NCBI GenBank assembly: GCA_900550785.1
Contig: URTL01000024.1
Span: forward strand, 1-18,503
Length of the DNA: 18,503 nucleotides
DNA from: an uncultured Collinsella sp.
GTDB taxonomy: Bacteria > Actinomycetota > Coriobacteriia > Coriobacteriales > Coriobacteriaceae
Direction of reading: 5' to 3'
In this document: positions 7,680 through 17,366 of the stretch, piece by piece
Position numbering within the stretch: the stretch's first letter is position 1
How the letters are laid out: every line of letters starts with the position of its first letter
Program-made: the position numbers and the translations under genes
The notes under the pieces: generated by a model
Databases searched by the model: none
Told to the model about the DNA's origin: nothing
The model's input: only the letters and a program-made list of their open reading frames with translations

Positions 7680-8879
7680 ATGGCCGAGATCGTTCTCAAA
7701 CATGTTCAGAAGGTGTATCCCAACAACGAGTCCAAAAAGAAGGGCTTCTTTGGCAAAAAGAAGAAGACCGAGGAGAAGAAGCACAACCTCAAGGTTACCG
7801 AGGACGGCGTGCTCGCGGTGGAGGACTTTAATCTCACCGTGCATGACCAGGAGTTTGTCGTTCTCGTTGGCCCGTCTGGCTGCGGCAAGTCCACGACGAT
7901 GCGCATGGTCGCTGGCCTGGAGGACATCACCTCGGGCGACGTGCTCATCGACGGCAAGCGCGTCAACGACGTGGCGCCCAAGGACCGCGACATTGCCATG
8001 GTGTTCCAGAGCTATGCTCTGTACCCCAATATGACGGTGTACGAGAACATGGCGTTTACGCTTGAGCTCAAGAAGGTCCCCAAGGACGAGATCGACCGTA
8101 AGGTTCGCTCTGCTGCCGAGATCCTGGGCATTACCGAATACCTCGACCGTAAGCCTAAGGCGCTCTCGGGCGGTCAGCAGCAGCGTGTCGCCATCGGCCG
8201 CGCCATCGTGCGTGATCCTAAGGTCTTCCTGATGGACGAGCCGCTGTCCAACCTGGACGCCAAGCTGCGTAACCAGATGCGTGCCGAGCTCATCAAGCTA
8301 CGCCACGAGATCAAGGGCACGTTCATCTACGTCACCCACGACCAGACCGAGGCCATGACCCTCGGCGATCGCATCGTGGTCATGAAGGACGGCGTCGTAC
8401 AGCAGATTGCCACCCCGCAGGAGGTCTTCAACCATCCCGCGAACATCTTCGTCGCCGGCTTTATCGGCGTGCCGCAGATGAACTTCTTCGATGCCCAGCT
8501 GGTGCGCTCGGGCAACGGCTTTACCGTCAAGACCGAGGATATGAACGTGGCGCTCGCCCCCGAGACCTGCGCTCAGCTTGCTCTCAACTGGGACGGCGGC
8601 GACGTGAAGGAGATCACGGCCGGCGTGCGCCCCGAGCAGATTCTGCTTGCCGACGAGGACGAGGAGGGCGCGCTCCAGGGTACCGTCGAGGTGACCGAGC
8701 TCATGGGTTCGACCGAGCACGTCCACGTGACCGCTCCCGACGGCCAGTTTGTCCTGATCATCCCCGTCGTCGACCTCGAGGCCAAGGGTGCGCTCAGGGC
8801 TGGCGACACCATCTGGTTCAAGTTCGAGAAGAACGCGACCCACCTCTTCGATAAGGTCTCTGGCAAGAACCTTATCTAG
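7680..8879 (+). CDS. ABC transporter ATPase, MsmX/MalK/UgpC type, with a lysine-rich N-terminal insertion
   Basis: This 399-residue protein carries all nucleotide-binding motifs: Walker A GPSGCGKST (64-72), Q-loop Gln110, signature LSGGQQQR (162-169), Walker B VFLMDEP (182-188), D-loop SNLD and switch His220. The C-terminal part (about 240-399) is the MalK-type TOBE/OB regulatory domain (AGFIGVPQMNFF, then TAGVRPEQI). It powers the two permeases from the cytoplasmic face. Unusually, about 20-25 lysine- and glutamate-rich residues (roughly 16-40) separate the first strand (MAEIVLKHVQKVYP) from VLAVEDFNLTV, where MsmX/MalK relatives are contiguous. The ATG has GAAAGG upstream. A terminator follows, so this closes the operon. 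Confidence 0.95.
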   Translation: MAEIVLKHVQKVYPNNESKKKGFFGKKKKTEEKKHNLKVTEDGVLAVEDFNLTVHDQEFVVLVGPSGCGKSTTMRMVAGLEDITSGDVLIDGKRVNDVAPKDRDIAMVFQSYALYPNMTVYENMAFTLELKKVPKDEIDRKVRSAAEILGITEYLDRKPKALSGGQQQRVAIGRAIVRDPKVFLMDEPLSNLDAKLRNQMRAELIKLRHEIKGTFIYVTHDQTEAMTLGDRIVVMKDGVVQQIATPQEVFNHPANIFVAGFIGVPQMNFFDAQLVRSGNGFTVKTEDMNVALAPETCAQLALNWDGGDVKEITAGVRPEQILLADEDEEGALQGTVEVTELMGSTEHVHVTAPDGQFVLIIPVVDLEAKGALRAGDTIWFKFEKNATHLFDKVSGKNLI

Positions 8880-8947
8880 GCCCGGTGCATCCAGGCCCTC
8901 CCTTTGGGCGACTGCGGTATTGCCATCCTTTTGCCGCGGTCACATAT

Positions 8948-8991
8948 AAGGCTCCCCTCCCGTCCACTGGGCGAGAGGGGAGCCTTTCTTT
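8948..8991 (+). terminator. Terminator of the ABC operon
   Basis: AAGGCTCCCCTC (8948-8959) pairs perfectly over 12 bp with 8975-8986, with a 15-nt loop, followed by TTTCTTT. Confidence 0.88.
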
Positions 8992-9019
8992 GTGTTGGGA
9001 TTGTCTGACCGGTCGTTTG

Positions 9020-9074
9020 TCTCGATCTGTAACGGGTAGGGCCGATTTCGGACGCTAGGTGTTACAGATCGAGA
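9020..9074. repeat. 55-nt palindromic repeat, copy 1 of 3
   Basis: The arms TCTCGATCTGTAAC (9020-9033) and GTTACAGATCGAGA (9061-9074) are perfect 14-nt complements around a 27-nt centre, which itself holds CCGA-TTT-CGG. There is no T-run on either side. It lies in the convergent gap between the ABC operon and glgP, outside both terminators. Confidence 0.9.
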
Positions 9075-9099
9075 TGGTTCCGCCGAGCTAACTATTTCA

Positions 9100-9154
9100 T
9101 CTAAATCTGTAACACCAAAGGCGAATTTCAGCTGCTAGATGTTACAGATTGAGA
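9100..9154. repeat. 55-nt palindromic repeat, copy 2 of 3
   Basis: It has the same 14+27+14 layout as copy 1. The arms are TCTAAATCTGTAAC and GTTACAGATTGAGA, with one mispair. Copy 2 starts 80 bases after copy 1, and the 25-nt sequence between them is unrelated to the repeat. The right half of the centre keeps GCTAGNT, as in copy 1. Confidence 0.88.
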
Positions 9155-9180
9155 TAAACCCAAGGGGAGGGGCCGGTATG

Positions 9181-9235
9181 TCTCAATCTGTAACAGCTGG
9201 GGCCGTTTTTACCGAGTAGCTGTTACAGATCGAGA
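9181..9235. repeat. 55-nt palindromic repeat, copy 3 of 3
   Basis: It has the same layout again, with arms TCTCAATCTGTAAC and GTTACAGATCGAGA (one mispair). Pairing extends inward through AGCT/AGCT, giving 18-nt arms. It begins 81 bases after copy 2, with a 26-nt spacer. Confidence 0.88.
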
Positions 9236-9275
9236 TTGTTTGGTCGAGTCGGGTCACAGGGTAACGTGCGGGTAC

Positions 9276-9308
9276 AAAAAACGGAGCCGTGTTACCACGA
9301 CTCCGTTT
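9276..9308 (-). terminator. Terminator of glgP (minus strand)
   Basis: Read on the minus strand, AAACGGAG and CTCCGTTT pair, with an inner CGTG-GTAA-CACG stem, ending in a run of six T. It begins 29 bases after the phosphorylase stop. Confidence 0.88.
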
Positions 9309-9336
9309 CTCAAGAGGATGGGTAAGGGAAGCGAAA

Positions 9337-11604
<2,268 letters not shown>

Positions 11605-11650
11605 GTTTTCTCCTGTGATGGGTTGTTTCATGTCTGCAATTCATAAGAAG

Positions 11651-11684
11651 CCCGCGCGAGGGGATTGGGGTGGCCTCGCGCGGG
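11651..11684 (-). terminator. Hairpin between malQ and glgP (partial terminator or attenuator)
   Basis: CCCGCGCGAGG (11651-11661) pairs perfectly with 11674-11684 over 11 bp. On the minus strand it is followed by CTTCTTATG, a weak T-tract. It probably lets some malQ transcripts continue into glgP while stopping others. Confidence 0.65.
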
Positions 11685-11732
11685 AAAAGCAAGCGCGTCC
11701 GCACGGTGGGGAGGGGTCGGGCGCGGTAGCTC

Positions 11733-13238
11733 CTATTGAGGAAGCTCGATTTCGGCTTCCGACGGGATGCGGAAGTAGGTCTCGGTCCAGTCGGTGAGTT
11801 TGTGCTCGAGCTCGCGGGTGATGGCGCCGTCGAGCATGCGCCAGGTCCAGTTGCCGCCCAGCGTGGCAGGGGTGTTGATGCGCGCCTCGTTGCCCAAGTT
11901 GAGCAGGTCCTGCATGGTGTAGATGCACGTGTCGCTCACGCTGGCGGCGATGGTGCGATTGAGTGCATCTGCCATGGGTTCGCCGGCCTGCTGATGGGTG
12001 TACAGGGCTGCCTGCTCGCGCTGACGCGGGGTGGCCGTTCCCTCAAACCAACCGCGCGCCGTCTCGTTATCGTGGGTGCCCACATAGGCAACGGTGTTGG
12101 CGATGTAGTTATGCGGCAGGTAGTACGAGTTGGTGCCCTCAAAGGCAAACTGCAGAATCTTCATGCCGGGGAAGCCCGAGTTGTCGCGCATGTCGATGAC
12201 GCCGGGGGTGAGGAAGCCCAGGTCCTCGGCGATGATGGGCAGCGTGCCGAGCTTTTCCTCGAGCGTCTTGAAGAACTTGAGGCCGGGACCCTGCGTCCAC
12301 GAACCGTAGGACGAATCGGGCGAGGAGAACGGCACCTCCCAATAGGCCCCGAAGCCGCGGAAGTGATCCAGGCGGATGACGTCGTACATGTCGAGGGCGG
12401 CGCGAATGCGGCTCTCCCACCAGGAGAAGCCGTCGGACTCCATGGCGTCCCAGTCGTAGATGGGGTTGCCCCAGTACTGGCCGGTGGCCGAGAACTGGTC
12501 GGGCGGCGTGCCGGCGACGCTCACGGGATTGCCGGCGGCATCGATCTTAAAGAGCTCAGGCGTCGCCCACATCTCGACGGAGTCACGCGAGACATAGATG
12601 GGCAGGTCGCCGATGATGAGAATGTCGCGCTCGTTGGCATAGGCCTTGAGGCGGCTCCACTGGCGATCGAAGAAGTACTGCGTCATCTGGTGGTAGAGCA
12701 TACGCGCCGGATGGTCGGCGCAGACCTTGGCGGAAGCCTCGCCGCGGGTGCGGAGCTCCGCGGGCCACTCCCAAAACGCCTTGAGACCGCACTCCTCTTT
12801 GACGGTCATGAACTCACAGTAGGGGATGAGCCAGTCCTCGTTGGCCTGGATAAAGTCATCGAAATCGGCTGGCTTGTCGGCGGCAAAGCGCTCAGCGGCG
12901 CGGTCGAGAATCTGACGGCGGCCGCCAAAGATAGCACCGTAGTCGACATTGCTGGGGTCGGACCCCAGATACACGCCATCGATATCGCGCTGCTCCAGAT
13001 ACCCTGCCTCGATAAGCTCGGCAAAGTCGATAAAGTTGGGGTTGCCTGCGCGGGCCGAGAACGACTGATAGGGCGAATCGCCATAGCTGGTCGTCGTAAG
13101 GGGCAGAATCTGCCAGTAATGTTGTTTGCACGAGGCGAGAAAATCGACGAAGTCGTAGGCATTCCAGCCAAAGCCGCCGATTCCGTATGGTCCGGGCAGA
13201 GATGAGACGGGCATGAGGACGCCGCTTGCACGCTCCAT
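11733..13238 (-). CDS. malQ: 4-alpha-glucanotransferase (amylomaltase, GH77)
   Basis: This is a 501-residue GH77 enzyme that transfers glucan segments between maltodextrins, releasing glucose and making longer chains that the phosphorylase can use. It starts MERASGVLMPVSSLPGPYGI, the standard N-terminal block. The catalytic residues are all present: nucleophile Asp291 in RLDHFRGF, acid/base Glu338 in IAEDLG and Asp390 in GTHDNET. The length is typical of bacterial amylomaltases. ATG 13238 fits the family N-terminus. GTG 13250 and TTG 13253 are in-frame alternatives nearer AAGAAGG, and would add four or five residues. It is upstream of glgP on the same strand. Its promoter region has a GTTTAAAC operator-like palindrome, linking it to the GntR regulator. 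Confidence 0.96.
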   Translation of the reverse strand: MERASGVLMPVSSLPGPYGIGGFGWNAYDFVDFLASCKQHYWQILPLTTTSYGDSPYQSFSARAGNPNFIDFAELIEAGYLEQRDIDGVYLGSDPSNVDYGAIFGGRRQILDRAAERFAADKPADFDDFIQANEDWLIPYCEFMTVKEECGLKAFWEWPAELRTRGEASAKVCADHPARMLYHQMTQYFFDRQWSRLKAYANERDILIIGDLPIYVSRDSVEMWATPELFKIDAAGNPVSVAGTPPDQFSATGQYWGNPIYDWDAMESDGFSWWESRIRAALDMYDVIRLDHFRGFGAYWEVPFSSPDSSYGSWTQGPGLKFFKTLEEKLGTLPIIAEDLGFLTPGVIDMRDNSGFPGMKILQFAFEGTNSYYLPHNYIANTVAYVGTHDNETARGWFEGTATPRQREQAALYTHQQAGEPMADALNRTIAASVSDTCIYTMQDLLNLGNEARINTPATLGGNWTWRMLDGAITRELEHKLTDWTETYFRIPSEAEIELPQ

Positions 13239-13323
13239 GAATGCGCTCACCAACCTTCTTGTTGTGGGGTCGGCCTGCCGATGGATGTGTAGTCCGCCTC
13301 CGATGTTCTGATCCGATACGCCT

Positions 13324-13350
13324 ATTGTAAAACATGTTGTTTAAACATGT
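13324..13350 (-). promoter_or_regulatory. malQ promoter -10 and HutC-type operator
   Basis: TGTTTAAACA (13338-13347) is a perfect 10-bp palindrome nested in ACATGTT/AACATGT arms (13332-13350). On the minus strand TACAAT (13329-13324) makes a good -10, so the palindrome sits between the -10 and -35 positions. No clear -35 is seen. Its core is identical to the octamers flanking the PTS and gntR genes. Confidence 0.55.
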
Positions 13351-13402
13351 ACAGACAAGATAAAAAAGTTGGTCGATTTTCGGCGAATGGTTACATGCCA
13401 TG

Positions 13403-13436
13403 AAAAAGCCCCGACCTCACAACGTGAGATCGGGGC
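13403..13436 (-). terminator. Terminator of galE (minus strand)
   Basis: GCCCCGACCTCAC (13408-13420) pairs with 13424-13436 with one mismatch and a 3-nt loop. On the minus strand it ends in TTTTT (13407-13403). Confidence 0.92.
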
Positions 13437-13458
13437 AAGAGCGGTATGTAGGTTTTTG

Positions 13459-14520
13459 CTACTCGGCGTCGGCGAAGCCGTTGGGGTTGTGGCTCTGCCA
13501 GTTCCAGCTATCTCGGCACATGTCCGCGATGTCGTACTGGGCCTTCCAGCCCATCATGCGCTCGGCCTTGGAGGCATCGCACCAGTTGGCAGCGATGTCG
13601 CCGGCGCGGCGCTCGCGGATTACGTAGGGCAGCTCCTTGCCACAAGCCTTGGAGAAGGCGGCGACGACCTCGAGTACCGAGGTGCCGGTGCCGGTGCCCA
13701 AGTTAAAGATCTCGACGCCGGTCTTGCCGTTCATCCAATTAAGGGCAGCAACGTGACCAGAGGCCAGATCGCACACGTGGATGTAGTCGCGCACGCCGGT
13801 GCCGTCGGGGGTGGGGTAGTCGTTGCCAAAGACCTGAACGGCCTCGAGCTTGCCCACGGCGACCTGGGCGACATAGGGCACCAGGTTGTTGGGGATGCCC
13901 TTGGGGTCCTCGCCGATCAGGCCCGACGGATGAGCGCCGATGGGGTTGAAGTAACGGAGCAGCACGACGTCCCACTCGGGGTCGGCGGTGTGGACGTCCA
14001 TGAGGATCTGCTCAATCATCCACTTGGTCCAACCGTAGGGGTTGGTCGCGGGCTTCTTGGGGTCTTCCTCGGTGACAGGCGGGTTGTCCGGATCGCCGTA
14101 GACGGTCGAGGAGCTCGAGAAGATGATGGACTTGCAGCCATGGTTGCGCATGACGTCAATGAGCACCAGGGTGTTCTCGATATTGTTGTGGTAGTACTCG
14201 ACGGGCTTGCTCACTGATTCGCCGACGGCCTTAAAGCCGGCAAAGTGGATGACGCGGTCAATCTGATGGGTGTCGAAGATCTTGTTCATCGCATCGCGGT
14301 CGAGCACGTTGGCCTCGTAGAAGGTGAGGTTCTTGGCGGCCTCGTCGCCCACGATGGTCTTGACGCGGTCGACGGCGACGGCGCTGGAGTTGGAGAGATC
14401 ATCGACGATGACGACCTGGTAGCCACCCTCGAGCAGCTGAACGACGGTGTGCGAGCCGATAAAGCCGGCGCCACCGGTAACGAGGACACAGGTGTCTTTG
14501 GGGTCGAGTGCTTTGGACAT
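13459..14520 (-). CDS. galE: UDP-glucose 4-epimerase
   Basis: This is a 353-residue short-chain dehydrogenase/epimerase that interconverts UDP-glucose and UDP-galactose (Leloir pathway, and galactose supply for surface glycans) using tightly bound NAD. The NAD-binding GGAGFIG lies at 16-22. The catalytic triad is Ser137 in SSSSTVYGD with Tyr162 and Lys166 in YGWTK, spaced exactly as in E. coli GalE. The C-terminal half carries LRYFNPIGAHPSG and RDYIHVCDLA. ATG 14520 has TAGGAGA six bases upstream. It stands as a single gene between its own promoter and a strong terminator; other Leloir genes are not nearby. Confidence 0.97.
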   Translation of the reverse strand: MSKALDPKDTCVLVTGGAGFIGSHTVVQLLEGGYQVVIVDDLSNSSAVAVDRVKTIVGDEAAKNLTFYEANVLDRDAMNKIFDTHQIDRVIHFAGFKAVGESVSKPVEYYHNNIENTLVLIDVMRNHGCKSIIFSSSSTVYGDPDNPPVTEEDPKKPATNPYGWTKWMIEQILMDVHTADPEWDVVLLRYFNPIGAHPSGLIGEDPKGIPNNLVPYVAQVAVGKLEAVQVFGNDYPTPDGTGVRDYIHVCDLASGHVAALNWMNGKTGVEIFNLGTGTGTSVLEVVAAFSKACGKELPYVIRERRAGDIAANWCDASKAERMMGWKAQYDIADMCRDSWNWQSHNPNGFADAE

Positions 14521-14557
14521 GTAGTCTCCTATCGAATCAGGAACACTTCTTCAGGGG

Positions 14558-14563
14558 AGTATA
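14558..14563 (-). promoter_or_regulatory. Probable galE promoter -10 element
   Basis: TATACT on the minus strand (14563-14558) lies about 38 bases before the galE start, with GATTTG about 17 bases further upstream as a poor -35. The call is based on the -10 alone. Confidence 0.4.
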
Positions 14564-14786
14564 GCGCAGGCAGGGACGCCCAAATCGTGCGCCGTAGGAA
14601 AAGCAGAGGATTGTGCTAACGTACTCATAGAAGAGCTTGCGTACGCATAACCTGATCTTTGGCATTTGCTTACGAGCCGCTGACCTTGTATTTTCCTGCC
14701 GTTCGTGGAAATCGTTGGGACGCGCCATATGTACGCTAATATGTATGAGTTGAGCGACATATAAATAAACATGTAACGGAGTACAT

Positions 14787-15992
14787 ATGTCACCAAACAG
14801 CGATTCCATCCTTTCCCAGGAGCTCTCGCGCCGCACTGCCCTCAAGGCCCTGTTCGGCGCCGCTTCTGCGGCAGTTCTTTTTGGCCTGCCCGCTCGCGCC
14901 CATGCGGCGGAGGCTTCCAAAGAAACAACCGATAAACTGAATGCCGCCCAGGCCCAGCTCGACGAGGTTCAGGCCCAGCTCGACAGCATCGCAAATGAGT
15001 ATGCGGCGCTGGCCAACAAGAATGCTCAGACCCTCAACGACATCGAGAATGTCCAGGGCAAGATTGACGACACGCAGGCCCAGATCGATGAAAAGAAGGC
15101 CGAGCTCAAGAAGAAGCGCAACGACCTTTCCGATCGCGTGGCCGCCAGCTACAAGTCCGGCGGCACGAACATCCTATCGCTGCTGCTGGCCTCTGGCTCG
15201 TTTGAGGAACTCGTCGCTAATGCGCACTATGTTGAGAAGATCAACAAGAGCGACCGCGACGCCATCGAGGACATTCAGACCATCCAGGAAGAGCTCGATG
15301 CGCAAAAGACCGAGCTTGAGTCGCAGAAAGCCGACTTAGAGAAGCTCAAGGACCAGCAGACGGCTCAGATGCAGGATATGCAGGCCAAGCAGCAAGAAGT
15401 CCAGACCGTGCTGAACGGTCTTTCCGACGACGTCAAGGAGCTCATGGCTCAGCGCGATTCCGAGATCCTCGCTGCCGCCCAGGCTGAGGAGGCTGCCAGG
15501 AAGGCCGCCGCTGCCGCTGCCGCCGCGAACAAGAACAATTCCTACTCGGGTGGTTCGAGTTCGGGTGGTGGATCGTATGCGCCCGGAACTCCGCAGCAGA
15601 ATGCCGGCTCGGGCAAGCAGCAGGCTGTCGTCAACGCGTGCTACTCCACGCCTTCGCCGGGTCAGAACTGGTGCGCGGCGTGGGTCACCAATGTCTTCCG
15701 TAACGCCGGCGTTGGCTACTTTGGCGGCAATGCGTGCGACATGTTTAACGCCTGGTGCTATAGCTCCGACCGCTCGGCGCTGCAGGTGGGCATGATTGTT
15801 GCCGACTCATCGCACAGCGGCACGGGTGCTCCGGGCCTTATCTACGGTCACGTGGGTATCTACGTTGGCGGCGGTATCGTTATGAGCAACGAGGGTGCCA
15901 TTACGTCTAAGTCGCTTGATTCGTTTATTAGCTTCTATGGCACTGGCTCTGGCGTGCGTTGGGGCTGGCTCGGCGGTATTGCGCTGTCGTAG
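14787..15992 (+). CDS. Tat-exported coiled-coil peptidoglycan hydrolase (PcsB-like coiled coil plus CHAP/NlpC-P60-type domain)
   Basis: This is a 401-residue exported protein. Residues 1-40 form a twin-arginine signal (SRRTALK at 14-20, hydrophobic core, cleavage likely after AHA40). Residues 45-235 are heptad-rich coiled coil in two long runs around ASYKSGGTNILSLLLASGSF (120-139), the short linker typical of PcsB/CwlO-type coiled-coil domains. An Ala-run and a Gly/Ser linker (236-275) lead to a C-terminal cysteine peptidase-like domain with catalytic-type Cys296 (GQNWCAAWV) and His355 (YGHVGIYVG). Such proteins cleave peptidoglycan peptide bonds during division, often activated by FtsEX through the coiled coil; no ftsEX is seen here. 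CHAP versus NlpC/P60 is not settled by eye. The ATG has ACGGAG upstream. It is divergent from galE and ends at two terminators. Confidence 0.9.
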   Translation: MSPNSDSILSQELSRRTALKALFGAASAAVLFGLPARAHAAEASKETTDKLNAAQAQLDEVQAQLDSIANEYAALANKNAQTLNDIENVQGKIDDTQAQIDEKKAELKKKRNDLSDRVAASYKSGGTNILSLLLASGSFEELVANAHYVEKINKSDRDAIEDIQTIQEELDAQKTELESQKADLEKLKDQQTAQMQDMQAKQQEVQTVLNGLSDDVKELMAQRDSEILAAAQAEEAARKAAAAAAAANKNNSYSGGSSSGGGSYAPGTPQQNAGSGKQQAVVNACYSTPSPGQNWCAAWVTNVFRNAGVGYFGGNACDMFNAWCYSSDRSALQVGMIVADSSHSGTGAPGLIYGHVGIYVGGGIVMSNEGAITSKSLDSFISFYGTGSGVRWGWLGGIALS

Positions 15993-16011
15993 CTGCGGTT
16001 TGAAGCAAGTT

Positions 16012-16142
16012 GGTCCGGGACCGCGGGCGAGGCATAAGGTTGCCTGCTCTACAGTCCTGCGCAAGACGAAGGCCACATTAAGTGGCCTTCTTTGCGTGCA
16101 GAACTCGCGACCAACCTTATGCCTCGCCCGCAGTCCCGGACC
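16012..16142. repeat. 131-nt element bounded by 31-nt inverted repeats
   Basis: The sequence at 16012-16042 is the reverse complement of 16112-16142 with a single mismatch over 31 nt. The 69-nt interior contains a terminator-like stem-loop (16068-16090). The ends read GGTCCGGGAC and GTCCCGGACC. The outside bases offer only a possible TT duplication. It resembles a small non-coding MITE or REP-type element, or a large nested terminator. There is no coding capacity. Confidence 0.8.
16068..16093 (+). terminator. Inner stem-loop, likely first terminator of the hydrolase gene
   Basis: GAAGGCCAC (16068-16076) and GTGGCCTTC (16082-16090) pair perfectly around ATTAA and are followed by TTT. The tract is short, so this is a weaker terminator than the one at 16195. 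Confidence 0.65.
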
Positions 16143-16194
16143 TTCCGGGTTCGGGGCGCGATACACCGGACTGGGTTATCTGAATAAATATGGT

Positions 16195-16222
16195 GAAGGC
16201 CCCTTTCGGGGCCTTCTTTTTT
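16195..16222 (+). terminator. Strong terminator between the hydrolase gene and murB
   Basis: GAAGGCCCC-TTTC-GGGGCCTTC (16195-16216) is followed by six T (16217-16222). The T-tract overlaps the complement of the murB stop codon. It serves the plus-strand gene; read from murB it lacks a T-run. Confidence 0.93.
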
Positions 16223-17183
16223 AGAGGAATTCGCCTACTCGGTGGACTTCGGGTTCTAGGTCTACGTCGAACTGCTCTTTGACTTTGGCTTGGATGTCGC
16301 GGATGAGTTCGTCGACGTCGGCGGCGGTGGCGTGGTCGGCGTTGACGATAAAGCCGCAGTGCTTCTCGCTCACCTGCGCGCCGCCAACGGCGTGTCCTCG
16401 CAGGCCGGCATCCATGATGAGCTTGCCGGCAAAGTAGCCCTCGGGGCGCTTGAAGGTGGAGCCGGCACTCGGCATGTCGAGCGGTTGCTTGTCTTCGCGA
16501 CGCTGACGGTAGTCGTCCATGTCGGCCTTGATCATCGCGGCGTTGCCCGGAGCGAGGTTGAAGGTGGCAGAAAGAACGATAAAGCCGTCGTCGGCGATGC
16601 GGCTCTTGCGATAACCCAGGTTGAGCTCATCGACATCGAACTCAATGATGTTGCCGCTGCCGCGGGTGCCGTCGTCGAGCTGGCGAGCGGGTTTGTAGAC
16701 GCGTACGGACTCCAGCACATCGGCCATGCAGGCACCGTAGGCACCGGCGTTCATGTAGCAGGCGCCGCCGACCGATCCGGGGATGCCCGAGATGGGCTCC
16801 ATGCCGGTGAGGCCGGCCTCGGCTGCCGCCGCGGCGACATCGGAAAGCAAGGCGCCGGCTGCCGCCGTGACGTGCGTGCCGTCGACCGTAATGTCGGAGA
16901 GGCCTTCGCCCAGCGCCACGACGACGCCGCGGATACCCTTGTCGCCGACGAGCAGGTCGGAGCCGTTGCCCACGATGGTGAGCGGCAGGTCGCAGCGATA
17001 ACAGGTGTCGAGCGTGGCGACGAGGCCCTGCTCGGTATCGGGCGTGACAAAGACGTCGGCCGGGCCGCCGATCTTAAACGTGGTGTGCTCGCGCATGGGC
17101 TCGCTCATCAACACGTTGTCCTCGCCGGCAACGCCAGCAAGCGCGCACAGCAGGTCCTCGTTAAAAAAGTCGTTCTCGTGCAT
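16221..17183 (-). CDS. murB: UDP-N-acetylenolpyruvoylglucosamine reductase
   Basis: This is a 320-residue FAD enzyme that reduces UDP-GlcNAc-enolpyruvate with NADPH to UDP-MurNAc, the second committed step of peptidoglycan precursor synthesis in the cytoplasm. The N-terminal FAD-binding block (NTGS-like VGNGSDLLVG), the SGIPGSVGGACYMNAGAYG loop, the catalytic Ser242 in PSAGSTFKRP and the C-terminal Glu312 in EPEVHRVG are all present. The compact form, with GSTFKRP and GYFAGKLI, fits the shorter type II MurB. ATG 17183 (MHENDFFNEDLL) is chosen because AAGGCGG lies upstream; a TTG at 17228 would add 15 unconserved residues. It is divergent from the LacI-family gene. No other mur gene is adjacent. 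Confidence 0.96.
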   Translation of the reverse strand: MHENDFFNEDLLCALAGVAGEDNVLMSEPMREHTTFKIGGPADVFVTPDTEQGLVATLDTCYRCDLPLTIVGNGSDLLVGDKGIRGVVVALGEGLSDITVDGTHVTAAAGALLSDVAAAAAEAGLTGMEPISGIPGSVGGACYMNAGAYGACMADVLESVRVYKPARQLDDGTRGSGNIIEFDVDELNLGYRKSRIADDGFIVLSATFNLAPGNAAMIKADMDDYRQRREDKQPLDMPSAGSTFKRPEGYFAGKLIMDAGLRGHAVGGAQVSEKHCGFIVNADHATAADVDELIRDIQAKVKEQFDVDLEPEVHRVGEFL

Positions 17184-17325
17184 ACGAATATCCGCCTTTT
17201 GGTGGTCGTTGTCATCAATCGATTGCAATATACCCCACCCGGACGGATTTGGTGCGCTGGCGGCGATAAAACAGCCGTCTACCGGATTGGTAAAGTGTTT
17301 ATCACCGAGGTAGAGGGGCGGTCGC

Positions 17326-17331
17326 TATACT
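17326..17331 (+). promoter_or_regulatory. Probable -10 of the lacI-family gene
   Basis: TATACT lies 35 bases before the ATG, with no convincing -35. TTATCACC just upstream (17299-17306) is half of an imperfect palindrome with GGTAAAG (17289-17295), a possible autoregulatory site of low certainty. Confidence 0.4.
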
Positions 17332-17366
17332 TTCAAGAGATTGCGCGTAAACCTGGAAGGAGCGAG

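Noticed and set aside
9020..9235. CRISPR array
   Set aside because: The 55-nt units are palindromes whose centres diverge, spacers are only two, and there are no cas genes. The regular period alone is not enough.
11605..11631. Upstream ATG for the phosphorylase (nine extra residues)
   Set aside because: No ribosome site precedes it, while AGGAG lies at the right distance from ATG 11604.
11736..13205. Long plus-strand open frame opposite malQ
   Set aside because: The GH77 catalytic motifs are on the minus strand; the opposite frame is a composition shadow with no recognisable motif. The same holds for 9964-11136 opposite glgP and 13369-14217 opposite galE.
17184..17228. TTG start adding 15 residues to MurB
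   Set aside because: The extra residues (MQSIDDNDHQKADIR) are not MurB-like, and ATG 17183 has a better ribosome site.
16290..17366. N-terminal extension of the LacI-family frame back to 16290
   Set aside because: The extension runs antisense through murB. The protein has its own ATG at 17367 with a strong ribosome site and the HTH immediately after it.
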